DNA of 14,593 nt from JBOGXF01 sp050694275 (GTDB lineage Bacteria; Actinomycetota; CADDZG01; WHSQ01): assembly GCA_050694275.1 (NCBI GenBank), contig JBOGXF010000154.1:1-14593 (forward strand), read 5' to 3'. The translations under genes were made by a program, and so were the position numbers. This document shows, piece by piece, positions 6,028 to 12,641 of the stretch. Numbering within the stretch: position 1 is the first letter of the stretch; the number at the start of each line of letters is the position of its first letter. The notes under the pieces are model-generated. The model saw only the letters and a program-made list of their open reading frames with translations. It made no database searches and had not been told where the DNA came from.

Positions 6028-6759
6028 TCAGGTTCCCTCAGAGACCAGGACCTTCTCCTGATGCCGCGTCAGCTCGGCGATGCCCTTGGCGGCGAGGTCG
6101 ATCATCGCATCGAGTTCCGAGCGATCGAAGGACCCGTGCTCGGCCGTGCCCTGGACCTCGACGAGCCTGCCCTCGCCGGTCATCACGACGTTCATGTCGA
6201 CCTGCGCGGTCGAGTCCTCGACGTAGTTGAGATCGAGGCAGGGTCCCCCTTCGATCATGCCGACGCTGACCGCGCTCACGGAGTCGAGCAGTGGCACCGA
6301 GGTCAGCCTGCCTCGTTCCTTGAGCCACCGGCAAGCTTGCGCCAGGGCGACGTACGCGCCGGTGATGGATGCGGTGCGCGTGCCCCCGTCCGCCTGGAGG
6401 ACGTCACAATCGACGAGGATGCTGCTCTCCCCCATCGCCTCGAGATCGGTGATCGCCCGCAGCGATCTTCCGATCAGCCGCTGAATCTCCTGGGTGCGGC
6501 CGGACGGACGTCCCCGGCTCACCTCGCGCCCCGTCCGCTCGGTGGTGGCGCGCGGCAGCATTGAGTACTCCGCCGTGACCCACCCGCGCCCCGACCCGAC
6601 CAGCCAGCGAGGGACGCGCTCCTCAACGCTGGCCGTGCAGATGACTTTGGTGTCGCCGAACTCGACGAGACACGACCCTTCCGCGTATGGCATGAAGCCC
6701 GGGGTCAGGGTGACCTGGCGCAACTCGTCGGACATGCGTCCATCGGCTCGAGCCGTCAT
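6028..6759 (-). CDS. rph: ribonuclease PH
   Basis: A 243-residue phosphorolytic 3'-5' exoribonuclease that trims tRNA 3' ends, relevant in a genome whose tRNA-Leu lacks encoded CCA. The family hallmarks are the N-terminal RADGRMSDELRQV (4-16), EYSMLPRATTER (64-75), the phosphate-binding SGRTQEIQRLIGRSLR (86-101), DCDVLQADGGTRTASITGAY (117-136) and DLNYVEDSTAQVDMN (176-190). Length is typical. The ATG has GGAG five bases upstream and overlaps the stop of the preceding hydrolase gene (ATGA). Confidence 0.97.
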   Translation of the reverse strand: MTARADGRMSDELRQVTLTPGFMPYAEGSCLVEFGDTKVICTASVEERVPRWLVGSGRGWVTAEYSMLPRATTERTGREVSRGRPSGRTQEIQRLIGRSLRAITDLEAMGESSILVDCDVLQADGGTRTASITGAYVALAQACRWLKERGRLTSVPLLDSVSAVSVGMIEGGPCLDLNYVEDSTAQVDMNVVMTGEGRLVEVQGTAEHGSFDRSELDAMIDLAAKGIAELTRHQEKVLVSEGT

Positions 6760-7499
6760 CCGATCTCCAGCTCGAGGCCGTCCGCGGCCAGTTCGACGGC
6801 GACTTCCCCCGCCGCCTCACGGGCTTCCTTCAGCGACAACTCGGGATCGCGCCAGGGCGGGAGATGAGTGAGAACGAGCTTCTTCACGCCGTAGTTCGAC
6901 GCGATCGTCGCGGCCTGCGATGCGCTCATGTGCCCTTCCCACAAATCGTCGGCGCTTTGAAAGGTCGCCTCGCATAAAAATACGTCGGCGTCGGTCGCGA
7001 GCCGCTCGAAGTTCGCGTCGGGGCCGGTGTCCGACGAGTAGGCAAACACCGTCCCATCCCGTTCCATGCGCACACCAAGGGTGTCGGGGGGGTGGGCAAC
7101 TTTGACGAAGGACACCTTGCAGCCGTCGAGGGTCACCTCGCTGCCGTCCTCGACCACGCGCAGGTCGAAGGATTTAGCGAAGTCCCGCACGTAACCAACG
7201 AGTTGGTCGATCGTCTCCTGCGGTGCCCACAAGGGGATCGGGGGCATCGGCTCCGGCCCCCCGAACTCGCGTGCGTGATACGCCTGGAAGACGTCGCTCG
7301 TGTGATCGGGATGACGGTGGGTCAGGATGATCCCGCTCAGGTCGCGGAAGTCGACGTGGGTGAGGAGCCGCTGCCACGTTCCGGCCCCCGCGTCCAACCA
7401 CAAGACCGTGTCATCCATCCGCAGCAGATAGCCGGCGCACGCTCGCTCCCGCGTGGCGAACACTCCCGACGACCCGAGGATCGTGATGGTGAAACCCAC
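6756..7499 (-). CDS. metallo-beta-lactamase-fold hydrolase, Rv1339-like (probable cyclic-nucleotide phosphodiesterase)
   Basis: A 247-residue MBL-fold enzyme. The zinc ligands are visible: THRHPDH (His61, His63, Asp65, His66), His136 in VAHPPDT, Asp157 in SSDTGP and the late TH212LPPW. The fold resembles RNase Z and class II-like phosphodiesterases. By sequence and by its place between murI and rph it is the counterpart of M. tuberculosis Rv1339, reported as an atypical cAMP phosphodiesterase; function here is by homology. The start is taken as GTG at 7499, which has GGGAG five bases upstream (7509-7505). A GTG at 7511 would add four residues and overlap murI but lacks a ribosome-binding site. 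Confidence 0.87.
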   Translation of the reverse strand: MGFTITILGSSGVFATRERACAGYLLRMDDTVLWLDAGAGTWQRLLTHVDFRDLSGIILTHRHPDHTSDVFQAYHAREFGGPEPMPPIPLWAPQETIDQLVGYVRDFAKSFDLRVVEDGSEVTLDGCKVSFVKVAHPPDTLGVRMERDGTVFAYSSDTGPDANFERLATDADVFLCEATFQSADDLWEGHMSASQAATIASNYGVKKLVLTHLPPWRDPELSLKEAREAAGEVAVELAADGLELEIG

Positions 7500-7501
7500 G
7501 T

Positions 7502-8344
7502 CTACTCCCACGGCCGGCGCTCGACCCGCACGAACTCGGGGCCGAGGAAGCGCCGGCCCAGCTCACCGAAACTCTCCTCCTCGCCGGATGCGATGAAGCG
7601 ATGTGCTCCGGGCGCGCGCGACGGATTGAGCAACCCCTCGTCCTTGAGGGTCGCGAACACTTCATTCGCGGTGACTTCGGCGCTCGAGATCAAGACCACA
7701 TCGTCCCCCATCACGTACTGGATAACGCCCGTCAAGAGCGGATAGTGAGTGCAGCCAAGAATAAGCGTGTCCACGCCCTCTTTTCTGAGCGGCGCGAGAT
7801 ACTCCTCGGCGATCGCGACCAGTTCGTCCGACGTGGTGTCGCCTCGCTCGACGAAGTCGACGAAGGCCGGGCACGCCCTGGAGATCATCTTCACGTTGGC
7901 CCGGGTCTGCGCCAGCGCTTGCTCGTACGCCTGCGACGAGATCGTCGCAACCGTCCCAATGAGCCCGATTCGACGGTTACGCGTCGCCGCGACCGCAGCC
8001 TTGATCCCCGGCTCGATCACGCTGACGACCGGGGCCTCGTACCGGCCGCGCGCCTCGTCCAGGTCGAGTCCCGCCGAGTTGCACGCCACGACCAGGAGCT
8101 TGACGCCTTCGTCGGCGAGCAGATCCATGATCTGCAGGGTGAACTTTTTGATCTCCTCGGGCGAGCGCGGCCCGTAAGGGCAGCGCGCGGTGTCGCCGAA
8201 ATAGATGAGGTCCTCGTGAGGAAGAAGGTCGATGGTCGTGCGCGCGACGGTGAGGCCCCCGAGACCCGAGTCGAGCATCCCGATCGGTCGCCCCGCTGCG
8301 AGCAAAGGGTGACCGGACTCCCTCCGGTCGCCGTTGTCACCCAT
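7502..8344 (-). CDS. murI: glutamate racemase
   Basis: A 280-residue cofactor-independent racemase that supplies D-glutamate for peptidoglycan. The motifs are clear: IGMLDSGLGGLTVAR (21-35, Asp25/Ser26), YFGDTARCPYGPRS (48-61), VVACNSAG with catalytic Cys88, and LILGCTHYPLL with catalytic Cys198. The ATG at 8344, eight bases past the cysM stop, gives a normal length; the frame is open further upstream, but that part overlaps cysM and has no family similarity. In M. tuberculosis, murI sits between the cysM region and Rv1339; here cysM and murI are directly adjacent, without the rhomboid-like gene (Rv1337) I recall between them. Confidence 0.96.
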   Translation of the reverse strand: MGDNGDRRESGHPLLAAGRPIGMLDSGLGGLTVARTTIDLLPHEDLIYFGDTARCPYGPRSPEEIKKFTLQIMDLLADEGVKLLVVACNSAGLDLDEARGRYEAPVVSVIEPGIKAAVAATRNRRIGLIGTVATISSQAYEQALAQTRANVKMISRACPAFVDFVERGDTTSDELVAIAEEYLAPLRKEGVDTLILGCTHYPLLTGVIQYVMGDDVVLISSAEVTANEVFATLKDEGLLNPSRAPGAHRFIASGEEESFGELGRRFLGPEFVRVERRPWE

Positions 8345-8352
8345 CACTCGCG

Positions 8353-9294
8353 CTACCACCAGAGGACTTCCTCGACCTGGGACTCGGCGGTGTCGATGTC
8401 CTGGGTCCACGCCTCGGTGGACAGGTATTTCCACCCGCCGTCGGCGAGCAGGCACACTACGTCCCCACCACTGCCTTCCCCGAGCCGCTCGGCCACCCGC
8501 TGGGCAACCCAGATCACCGCCCCCGCCGAGATTCCGGCGAAGATGCCTTCTTTCTGGAGGAGCTCGCGCGTCCACACGATTGATTCGCGCGACCGCACCT
8601 TCACCTTCCCGTCGAGGATGTCGGGATCGAAGATCGGCGGGATGTAACCCTCCTCGAGCGAGCGCAAGCCGTAGACGAGCTCCCCCAGCTCGGGTTCGGC
8701 CGCCACGATCTTGATCCCGGGGTCGTGCTCCTTGAGGCGACGCCCGACCCCGGTAAGGGTCCCCCCGGTGCCGAGCCCGGCCACGAACGCGCGCACGTCC
8801 GGAAGGTCTTCGAGAATCTCGCGCCCGGTCCCGTTGTAGTGCGCCTCTACGTTGGCGGGATTGCCGTACTGAAACGGCATGTAATAACGGTCGTCCTTGG
8901 CGAGCTCCTGGGCGCGCGCGACGGATCCGTTGGTTCCCTTTGCGCCTTCGGAGAAGATGATGTCGGCTCCAAATGCCTTAAGGAGCTGGACGCGCTCGGC
9001 GCTTGCGTTATCCGGCATCACTGCGAGGAATCGATAGCCGCGCGTCTTGGCCACCATGGCCAGCGCGATGCCGGTGTTGCCCGAGGTCGGCTCGAGAATG
9101 ATCTTGTCTTTGGTCAGGTCCCCCGACGCCTCGCCCGCTTCGACGAGCGCGACCGCGATACGGTCCTTGACCGATCCCGTCGGGTTCTGTCCCTCGAGCT
9201 TGACCCACAGCCGCACGCCCTCGACCGAGCAGAGATGAGGGACCTCGACGAGGGGTGTGTTGCCGACCGCGTCGAGGATCGACTTGTATCTCAC
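8353..9294 (-). CDS. cysM: CysO-dependent cysteine synthase
   Basis: A 313-residue PLP enzyme of the O-acetylserine/O-phosphoserine sulfhydrylase family. The start GTG (MRYKSILDAVGNTPLVEV) matches family N-termini; the upstream open frame overlaps cysO. PLP-binding Lys43 is in PTGSVKDR, TSGNTG is at 70-75, GTGGT at 175-179 and SAGA at 256-259. Immediate linkage to cysO and mec, and a long C-terminal tail ending in LWW like the LWA-type tail I recall for mycobacterial CysM, indicate the version that uses O-phosphoserine and the thiocarboxylated carrier CysO rather than free sulfide. That specificity is inferred from context. It lies 13 bases after cysO and eight before murI. Confidence 0.95.
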   Translation of the reverse strand: MRYKSILDAVGNTPLVEVPHLCSVEGVRLWVKLEGQNPTGSVKDRIAVALVEAGEASGDLTKDKIILEPTSGNTGIALAMVAKTRGYRFLAVMPDNASAERVQLLKAFGADIIFSEGAKGTNGSVARAQELAKDDRYYMPFQYGNPANVEAHYNGTGREILEDLPDVRAFVAGLGTGGTLTGVGRRLKEHDPGIKIVAAEPELGELVYGLRSLEEGYIPPIFDPDILDGKVKVRSRESIVWTRELLQKEGIFAGISAGAVIWVAQRVAERLGEGSGGDVVCLLADGGWKYLSTEAWTQDIDTAESQVEEVLWW

Positions 9295-9307
9295 GCAAGC
9301 TCGCCGA

Positions 9308-9589
9308 CTAGCGGTTGCCGCCGGCAACCGACGGCAGGAGCGCCACGATGTCGCCCTCGGACGCCTTCGTCTCGAGCTTGTCGAGATAACGGACGTCCTC
9401 GTCGTTGACGTAGACGTTGACGAAGCGATGGAGCTCGCCGCTCTCGGTGATGAGCTGACCTCGCATCTCGGGATAGCGGTCCTCGAGCTGTCCGATGAGA
9501 TCCCCCACCGTGCCGGGGCTGAGCTCTACGACTCCCTGCCCCCCGGTGAACTTCCGGAAGACGGTCGGTATGCGTACTTCGACGGCCAC
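9308..9589 (-). CDS. cysO: sulfur-carrier protein CysO (ThiS/MoaD-like)
   Basis: A 93-residue ubiquitin-fold sulfur carrier. Its C-terminal glycine is normally activated to a thiocarboxylate, which donates sulfur to the CysM-bound aminoacrylate and leaves a CysO-cysteine adduct. Conserved parts are the N-terminal VEVRIPTVFRKFTGG, the family-specific LHRFVNVYVNDEDVR (53-67) and the tail ALLPSVAGG. Unlike the carrier I know from M. tuberculosis, which ends at Gly-Gly, this one has two further residues (Asn-Arg) before the TAG stop, so the diglycine at 90-91 is not terminal. AAGGAGG lies just two bases before the ATG, unusually close. No adenylating or sulfurtransferase partner (MoeZ-like) is in the window. 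Confidence 0.94.
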   Translation of the reverse strand: MAVEVRIPTVFRKFTGGQGVVELSPGTVGDLIGQLEDRYPEMRGQLITESGELHRFVNVYVNDEDVRYLDKLETKASEGDIVALLPSVAGGNR

Positions 9590-9655
9590 ATTGCCTCCTT
9601 GGGACCCTGTCTAACCATCCATCGTAGTGGAACGTGCGGAGAGGGCCGCGACTTC

Positions 9656-10081
9656 CTAGGGGACGATCGCGACCGGCACCTCGATGACATCGCCGGTGGC
9701 GGCGTCCCAGTTCTCCTTGGCGATGCGAAATGCGCGGATGTCGGGCGGATCGGTCGCAAGGGCCACGATGACGTAGGGAACGTCCTCGCTGGCCAGCCGC
9801 ACATCGGTCGGGGACGGGTATGCCGCCGTGCGAGTGTGCGAGTGGTAGACGCCGCCCAGCTCCCATTCCTTCTCGTCGAGCGCTCGGTACACCACGAACT
9901 GCTCTTGGGGATCGAGCGAGTAGCGGACCGGGCTCGCGTCGGCATTGGTCATCGGGAACACCTTGACGATCTCGCCGTCGCGCGCCGCGAGGATCCCGCA
10001 CGCCTCGTTGGGCCGACCGGCCTTGCAATGCTCGACAATCTCGTCGGCCATCGGTTTGGGAAGCCGGACTTCTTTGCTCAC
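9656..10081 (-). CDS. mec: JAMM-family metalloprotease Mec, releases cysteine from CysO
   Basis: A 141-residue zinc peptidase of the JAB1/MPN/Mov34 (JAMM) family. The motif is complete: Glu26 (NEACGI), His80-Ser81-His82 (GVYHSHT) and Asp93 after exactly ten intervening residues (PSPTD). In M. tuberculosis the homologue hydrolyses the CysO-cysteine adduct to free cysteine and regenerate CysO. With this CysO ending in GG-NR, the same protease could also remove the last two residues; that is inference. The GTG start overlaps the selD stop by four bases (GTGA). A 66-base gap separates it from cysO, the longest within the operon. Confidence 0.93.
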   Translation of the reverse strand: MSKEVRLPKPMADEIVEHCKAGRPNEACGILAARDGEIVKVFPMTNADASPVRYSLDPQEQFVVYRALDEKEWELGGVYHSHTRTAAYPSPTDVRLASEDVPYVIVALATDPPDIRAFRIAKENWDAATGDVIEVPVAIVP

Positions 10082-11142
10082 CTAACGACCACTTCGATAC
10101 GCCCGCGCCCCTTGATGATGCGACCGATGCAGACCGCGTCTTCGACCCCGCGACGCTCGAGCGAAGCCAAGAGGTCTCCGGTCCGCTCCGGGTCGATCGC
10201 GATCAACAGGCCGCCGGAGGTCTGCGCGTCGTAGAGCACCGCCTGTTGCGATTCCGTCAAGCCGGCGGCATCCACCGAGTCCTCCATGGCGTCGCGGTTG
10301 CGCTTGCTACCCCCGGGGAAGACGCCCATCTCGGCCAGCTCGAAGGCCTCCTCGAGCACCGGCACGGCATCGAACCAGAGTTCCGCGGATGCATGTCCGT
10401 CTAGCATCTGGAGCAAATGACCGATCAGCCCGAAGCCGGTGACGTCCGTGGCAGCGGCGGGGCCGACCTCGAGCATCGCGTCGCACGCGTCCTCGTTGAG
10501 GGCCGACATCACCTTGATCGCCTCCTCGGCGGTCGCCGCGCTCGTCTTCTGCTCCTTGATCCCGCTAGAGATGATCCCCATACCGAGCGGTTTGGTGAGC
10601 ACGAGCTCGGCCCCCGGCTTCGCGCCGGACTTCCGCACGATCCGGTCGGGGTGGACCGTCCCGGTGACCGCGAGCCCGAACTTCGGCTCTGGGTCGTCGA
10701 TCGAATGGCCCCCGACGATGGCGACCCCCGCCTCGTCGCACGCCTCGCCGGCCCCGTCGAGAACGCGGCCCAAGAGCTCCATGTCGAGGCCGCGGGGCCA
10801 CGCCACCAGGCTCAGCGCGGTCAGGGGCCGGGCCCCCATCGCGTAGACGTCGGACATCGCGTTGGCCGCGGCGATCCGGCCCCACGCGAAGGGGTCGTCG
10901 ACGATCGGGGTGAAGAAGTCGACGGTCTGGACGATGGCGACCTCGTCCGACACCTTGTAGACGGCGCCGTCGTCGGGGGCATCGAGGCCTACCAGCAGGG
11001 CGGGGTCGGCCGAAGTCGTCTTTATGTGGCGCAAGACCTGCGCCAGCTCGGAGGTGCCGAGCTTGCACGCTCAGCCCCCGCCGTGCGAGTACGAAGTGAG
11101 CCGGACCTCGTCCCGCATCGGCGCCCGCTCGGGCTCCACCAC
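10078..11142 (-). CDS. selD: selenide, water dikinase (selenophosphate synthetase), UGA-encoded selenocysteine form
   Basis: SelD makes selenophosphate from selenide and ATP, the selenium donor for Sec-tRNA and 2-selenouridine. The uninterrupted frame begins only at 11034, but the same frame upstream, across one TGA (11073-11071), encodes the missing SelD N-terminus: RLTSYSHGGG-U-ACK, where position 24 is the family's catalytic Cys/Sec and Lys27 is the essential lysine. DDGAVY (57-62), TVDFFTPIVDDP (73-84) and NAMSDVYAMG (94-103) follow. With Sec the protein has 354 residues, normal for SelD. I choose GTG 11142 because AAGGAGG (11157-11151) lies eight bases before it; GTG 11139 or ATG 11118 are alternatives. 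It heads the operon and overlaps mec by four bases. The readthrough is inferred, though a frameshift or sequencing error is unlikely because the frame is preserved on both sides. Confidence 0.93.
11045..11067 (-). promoter_or_regulatory. SECIS-like hairpin directly after the selD UGA
   Basis: Four bases after the UGA begins an extended stem. AGCTCGG (11063-11057) pairs perfectly with CCGAGCT (11051-11045) around a five-base loop (CACCT). Below it TGC (11067-11065) can pair with GCA (11041-11039) across a small internal loop. Bacterial SECIS elements sit immediately 3' of the UGA inside the coding region, which fits this position. The loop does not show the GU apex of the E. coli fdhF element, but SECIS loops vary between SelB types. 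Confidence 0.5.
11071..11073 (-). other. in-frame UGA decoded as selenocysteine in selD
   Basis: On the minus strand TGA sits between GGC and GCG in the context HGGG-UGA-ACK. This is exactly the Cys/Sec position of SelD catalytic loops (GGUGCK or GGCGCK in relatives). Automated gene callers will stop or start at this codon and drop the catalytic N-terminus. Confidence 0.88.
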
Positions 11143-11150
11143 GACTTCCA

Positions 11151-11157
11151 CCTCCTT
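11151..11157 (-). promoter_or_regulatory. Shine-Dalgarno of selD
   Basis: AAGGAGG is a perfect anti-16S complement ending eight bases before GTG 11142. It supports a start well upstream of the UGA and therefore supports selenocysteine readthrough. A downstream start at 11034 has no comparable site. Confidence 0.75.
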
Positions 11158-11170
11158 CCAACCCGTAATG

Positions 11171-11246
11171 CCCTCTAAGCAACGGGGGTGCCGGGAACCG
11201 GCACGCCGGTTGCGCAGAGGGAAAGTTGCGCCGGGATTCATCCTCT
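11171..11246 (-). promoter_or_regulatory. structured leader RNA upstream of selD, candidate switch or attenuator
   Basis: The selD 5' region folds into a long hairpin. CCCTCT (11171-11176) pairs with AGAGGG (11216-11221), GCAAC (11179-11183) with GTTGC (11209-11213), and GTGCCGG (11188-11194) with CCGGCAC (11198-11204) around a three-base loop. On the minus strand two of the pairing strands have a second copy just upstream: AGAGG (11246-11242) and GCAAC (11229-11225), so two mutually exclusive folds can be drawn. The structure ends 14 bases before the selD Shine-Dalgarno. I could not match it to a known riboswitch class. If the plus strand is transcribed here instead, it would lie upstream of the receiver-kinase gene. 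Confidence 0.5.
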
Positions 11247-11350
11247 CAGGTGTGGACTAGTCGGAGGTGACTAGAGAGGCCGCCACGAGGCCGACGATTA
11301 GTCAGGTCGGACTATGGATCGGGCCATGCCCGGCTGCCGATACCAAGATC

Positions 11351-12562
11351 ATGAGGGTACTGGTGGTCGACGACCACGCGGCTGTGCGCGAGAGCCTGCG
11401 CCAGCTCGTCGAGCTCGCGTCCGGGTTCGAGGTCGTGGGGGTCGGCACCAACGGGGTCGAGGCGCTCGAGCAAGTCGAGAGCCTGCGGCCCGACGTGATC
11501 CTGATGGACATGAGCATGCCGGTCATGAACGGGGTCGAGGCGACCCGTCAGATCAAGGAGCGGCATCCCGAGATCCAGGTGCTCGCCCTTACCGCGTTCG
11601 CCGACATGGCCCTCGTGACCGGGATGGTCAAGGCCGGCGCGTCCGGCTATCTCCTCAAGGGCGGTTCGTCGATAGAGCTCCTCGATGCGCTGGAAGCCGT
11701 CGCCCGCGGGCGCGGCGCGCTCGACCATGAGGTCACTAAGGGAATCATGGATGACATGGCCGTTCTCTACAAGACGGAGCAAGAACGCGCCGACGCGCTC
11801 GCCGAGCTCGACCGGATGAAGAGTGAATTCGTCTCGGTCGTGTCCCACGAGCTGCGCACTCCCCTGACGACCATCAAGGGCACGATCGAGACGCTCCGGC
11901 AGCGCTGGGACGAGACCGCCGCGACCACCAAGCTCGAGCTGCTCGACTCGATGTCGCGGCAATGCGACCGGCTGACGCAGATGGTGGCCCAGATCTTGAC
12001 GGTGTCGGGAATTCAGAAGGGCGGGCTGGGCCTATCCCCCACTACCTTCCGGCTCGACCTCATCGCGCGCGCGGCGGTCACCTCGCTCCAGAGCAAGGCC
12101 GCGGGACGACACCTGGGCGTGCGGCTTCAGCCGGTCGCCGCATCGGGTGACCGCGCCCGCATCGAGGAGGTCGCACGGGCTCTGCTCGACAACGCGCTCG
12201 CCTTCACCGACGGCGATGTCTTCGTCGAGGTCGTTGGCGGCGAGGGCGGCCCCAAGTTCCGCGTGACCGATCAGGGGCCGGGACTCGAGGAATCGACCCT
12301 GCGCGGGTTTCTCGACGAGCCCTTCAGCCAGGGAGATTCGTCGACCACTCGCTCGGTCGGAGGGCTCGGGCTCTCGCTCTACATCGCCCGTCAGGTGCTC
12401 GAGGCGTCGGGGGGTCGCCTGGAGATCGAGAGCTCGCCGCAACGGGGCTCCACCTTCACCATGGTCCTGCGCCCCCCTGGGGGCGGAACCAAAGGCTCAC
12501 GTTTTACCGAAACGGATAAATCGTCCCCCTGGACTAGCAGGCAATTCAAGGTCACACTTTAA
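11351..12562 (+). CDS. receiver-histidine kinase hybrid (REC-HisKA-HATPase)
   Basis: A 403-residue soluble protein whose receiver domain comes first. Residues 1-120 are a NarL/LuxR-type receiver (DD at 7-8, phospho-acceptor Asp53 in LMDMSMP, Lys103 in SGYLLKGG), but instead of a DNA-binding domain it runs through a coiled linker (about 138-158) into HisKA with His166 (VVSHELRTPLT) and HATPase_c (Asn281, G1 DQGPG at 307-311, G2 GGLGLSLY at 337-344). Such proteins can be switched by an upstream kinase and then phosphorylate a further partner. ATG 11351 begins the receiver exactly; a GTG at 11267 would add 28 low-similarity residues, and neither has a good ribosome-binding site. The last ~27 residues lie beyond the ATPase domain and have atypical codon use. 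Probably co-expressed with the GAF kinase that follows. Confidence 0.87.
   Translation: MRVLVVDDHAAVRESLRQLVELASGFEVVGVGTNGVEALEQVESLRPDVILMDMSMPVMNGVEATRQIKERHPEIQVLALTAFADMALVTGMVKAGASGYLLKGGSSIELLDALEAVARGRGALDHEVTKGIMDDMAVLYKTEQERADALAELDRMKSEFVSVVSHELRTPLTTIKGTIETLRQRWDETAATTKLELLDSMSRQCDRLTQMVAQILTVSGIQKGGLGLSPTTFRLDLIARAAVTSLQSKAAGRHLGVRLQPVAASGDRARIEEVARALLDNALAFTDGDVFVEVVGGEGGPKFRVTDQGPGLEESTLRGFLDEPFSQGDSSTTRSVGGLGLSLYIARQVLEASGGRLEIESSPQRGSTFTMVLRPPGGGTKGSRFTETDKSSPWTSRQFKVTL
12470..12485. repeat. short G/C inverted repeat at the end of the receiver-kinase ATPase domain
   Basis: CGCCCCC (12470-12476) is followed after two bases by GGGGGCG (12479-12485). It marks the point where the normal HATPase domain ends and an AT-richer C-terminal tail begins. 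It has no T-run and is inside the open frame, so it is not called a terminator. Confidence 0.5.
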
Positions 12563-12641
12563 GAACCGAGGAGTGATTCAGGCACGATGGCCGGCGCGGG
12601 CCGGGTTGCAGGACCACTGGGAGGAGGGGTTTCGCGGGCGA

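Noticed and set aside
8345..8575. N-terminal extension of murI by 77 codons
   Set aside because: It overlaps the 3' end of cysM, is Arg/Gly-rich, and glutamate racemases of normal length start at the ATG at 8344.
11171..11246. TPP, cobalamin, SAM or c-di-AMP riboswitch, or a tRNA-Sec gene
   Set aside because: I checked for CTGAGA/ACCTGA, the B12-box, S-box cores and the selC T-arm and did not find a set of conserved elements, only isolated similar words. It is left as an unclassified structured leader.
11255..11313. Recurring GACTAG/CTAGTC/TTAGTC/GACTAT words upstream of the receiver-kinase
   Set aside because: Spacing is irregular and only one copy (GACTAGTC, 11255-11262) is a true palindrome. 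Not enough to call an operator.
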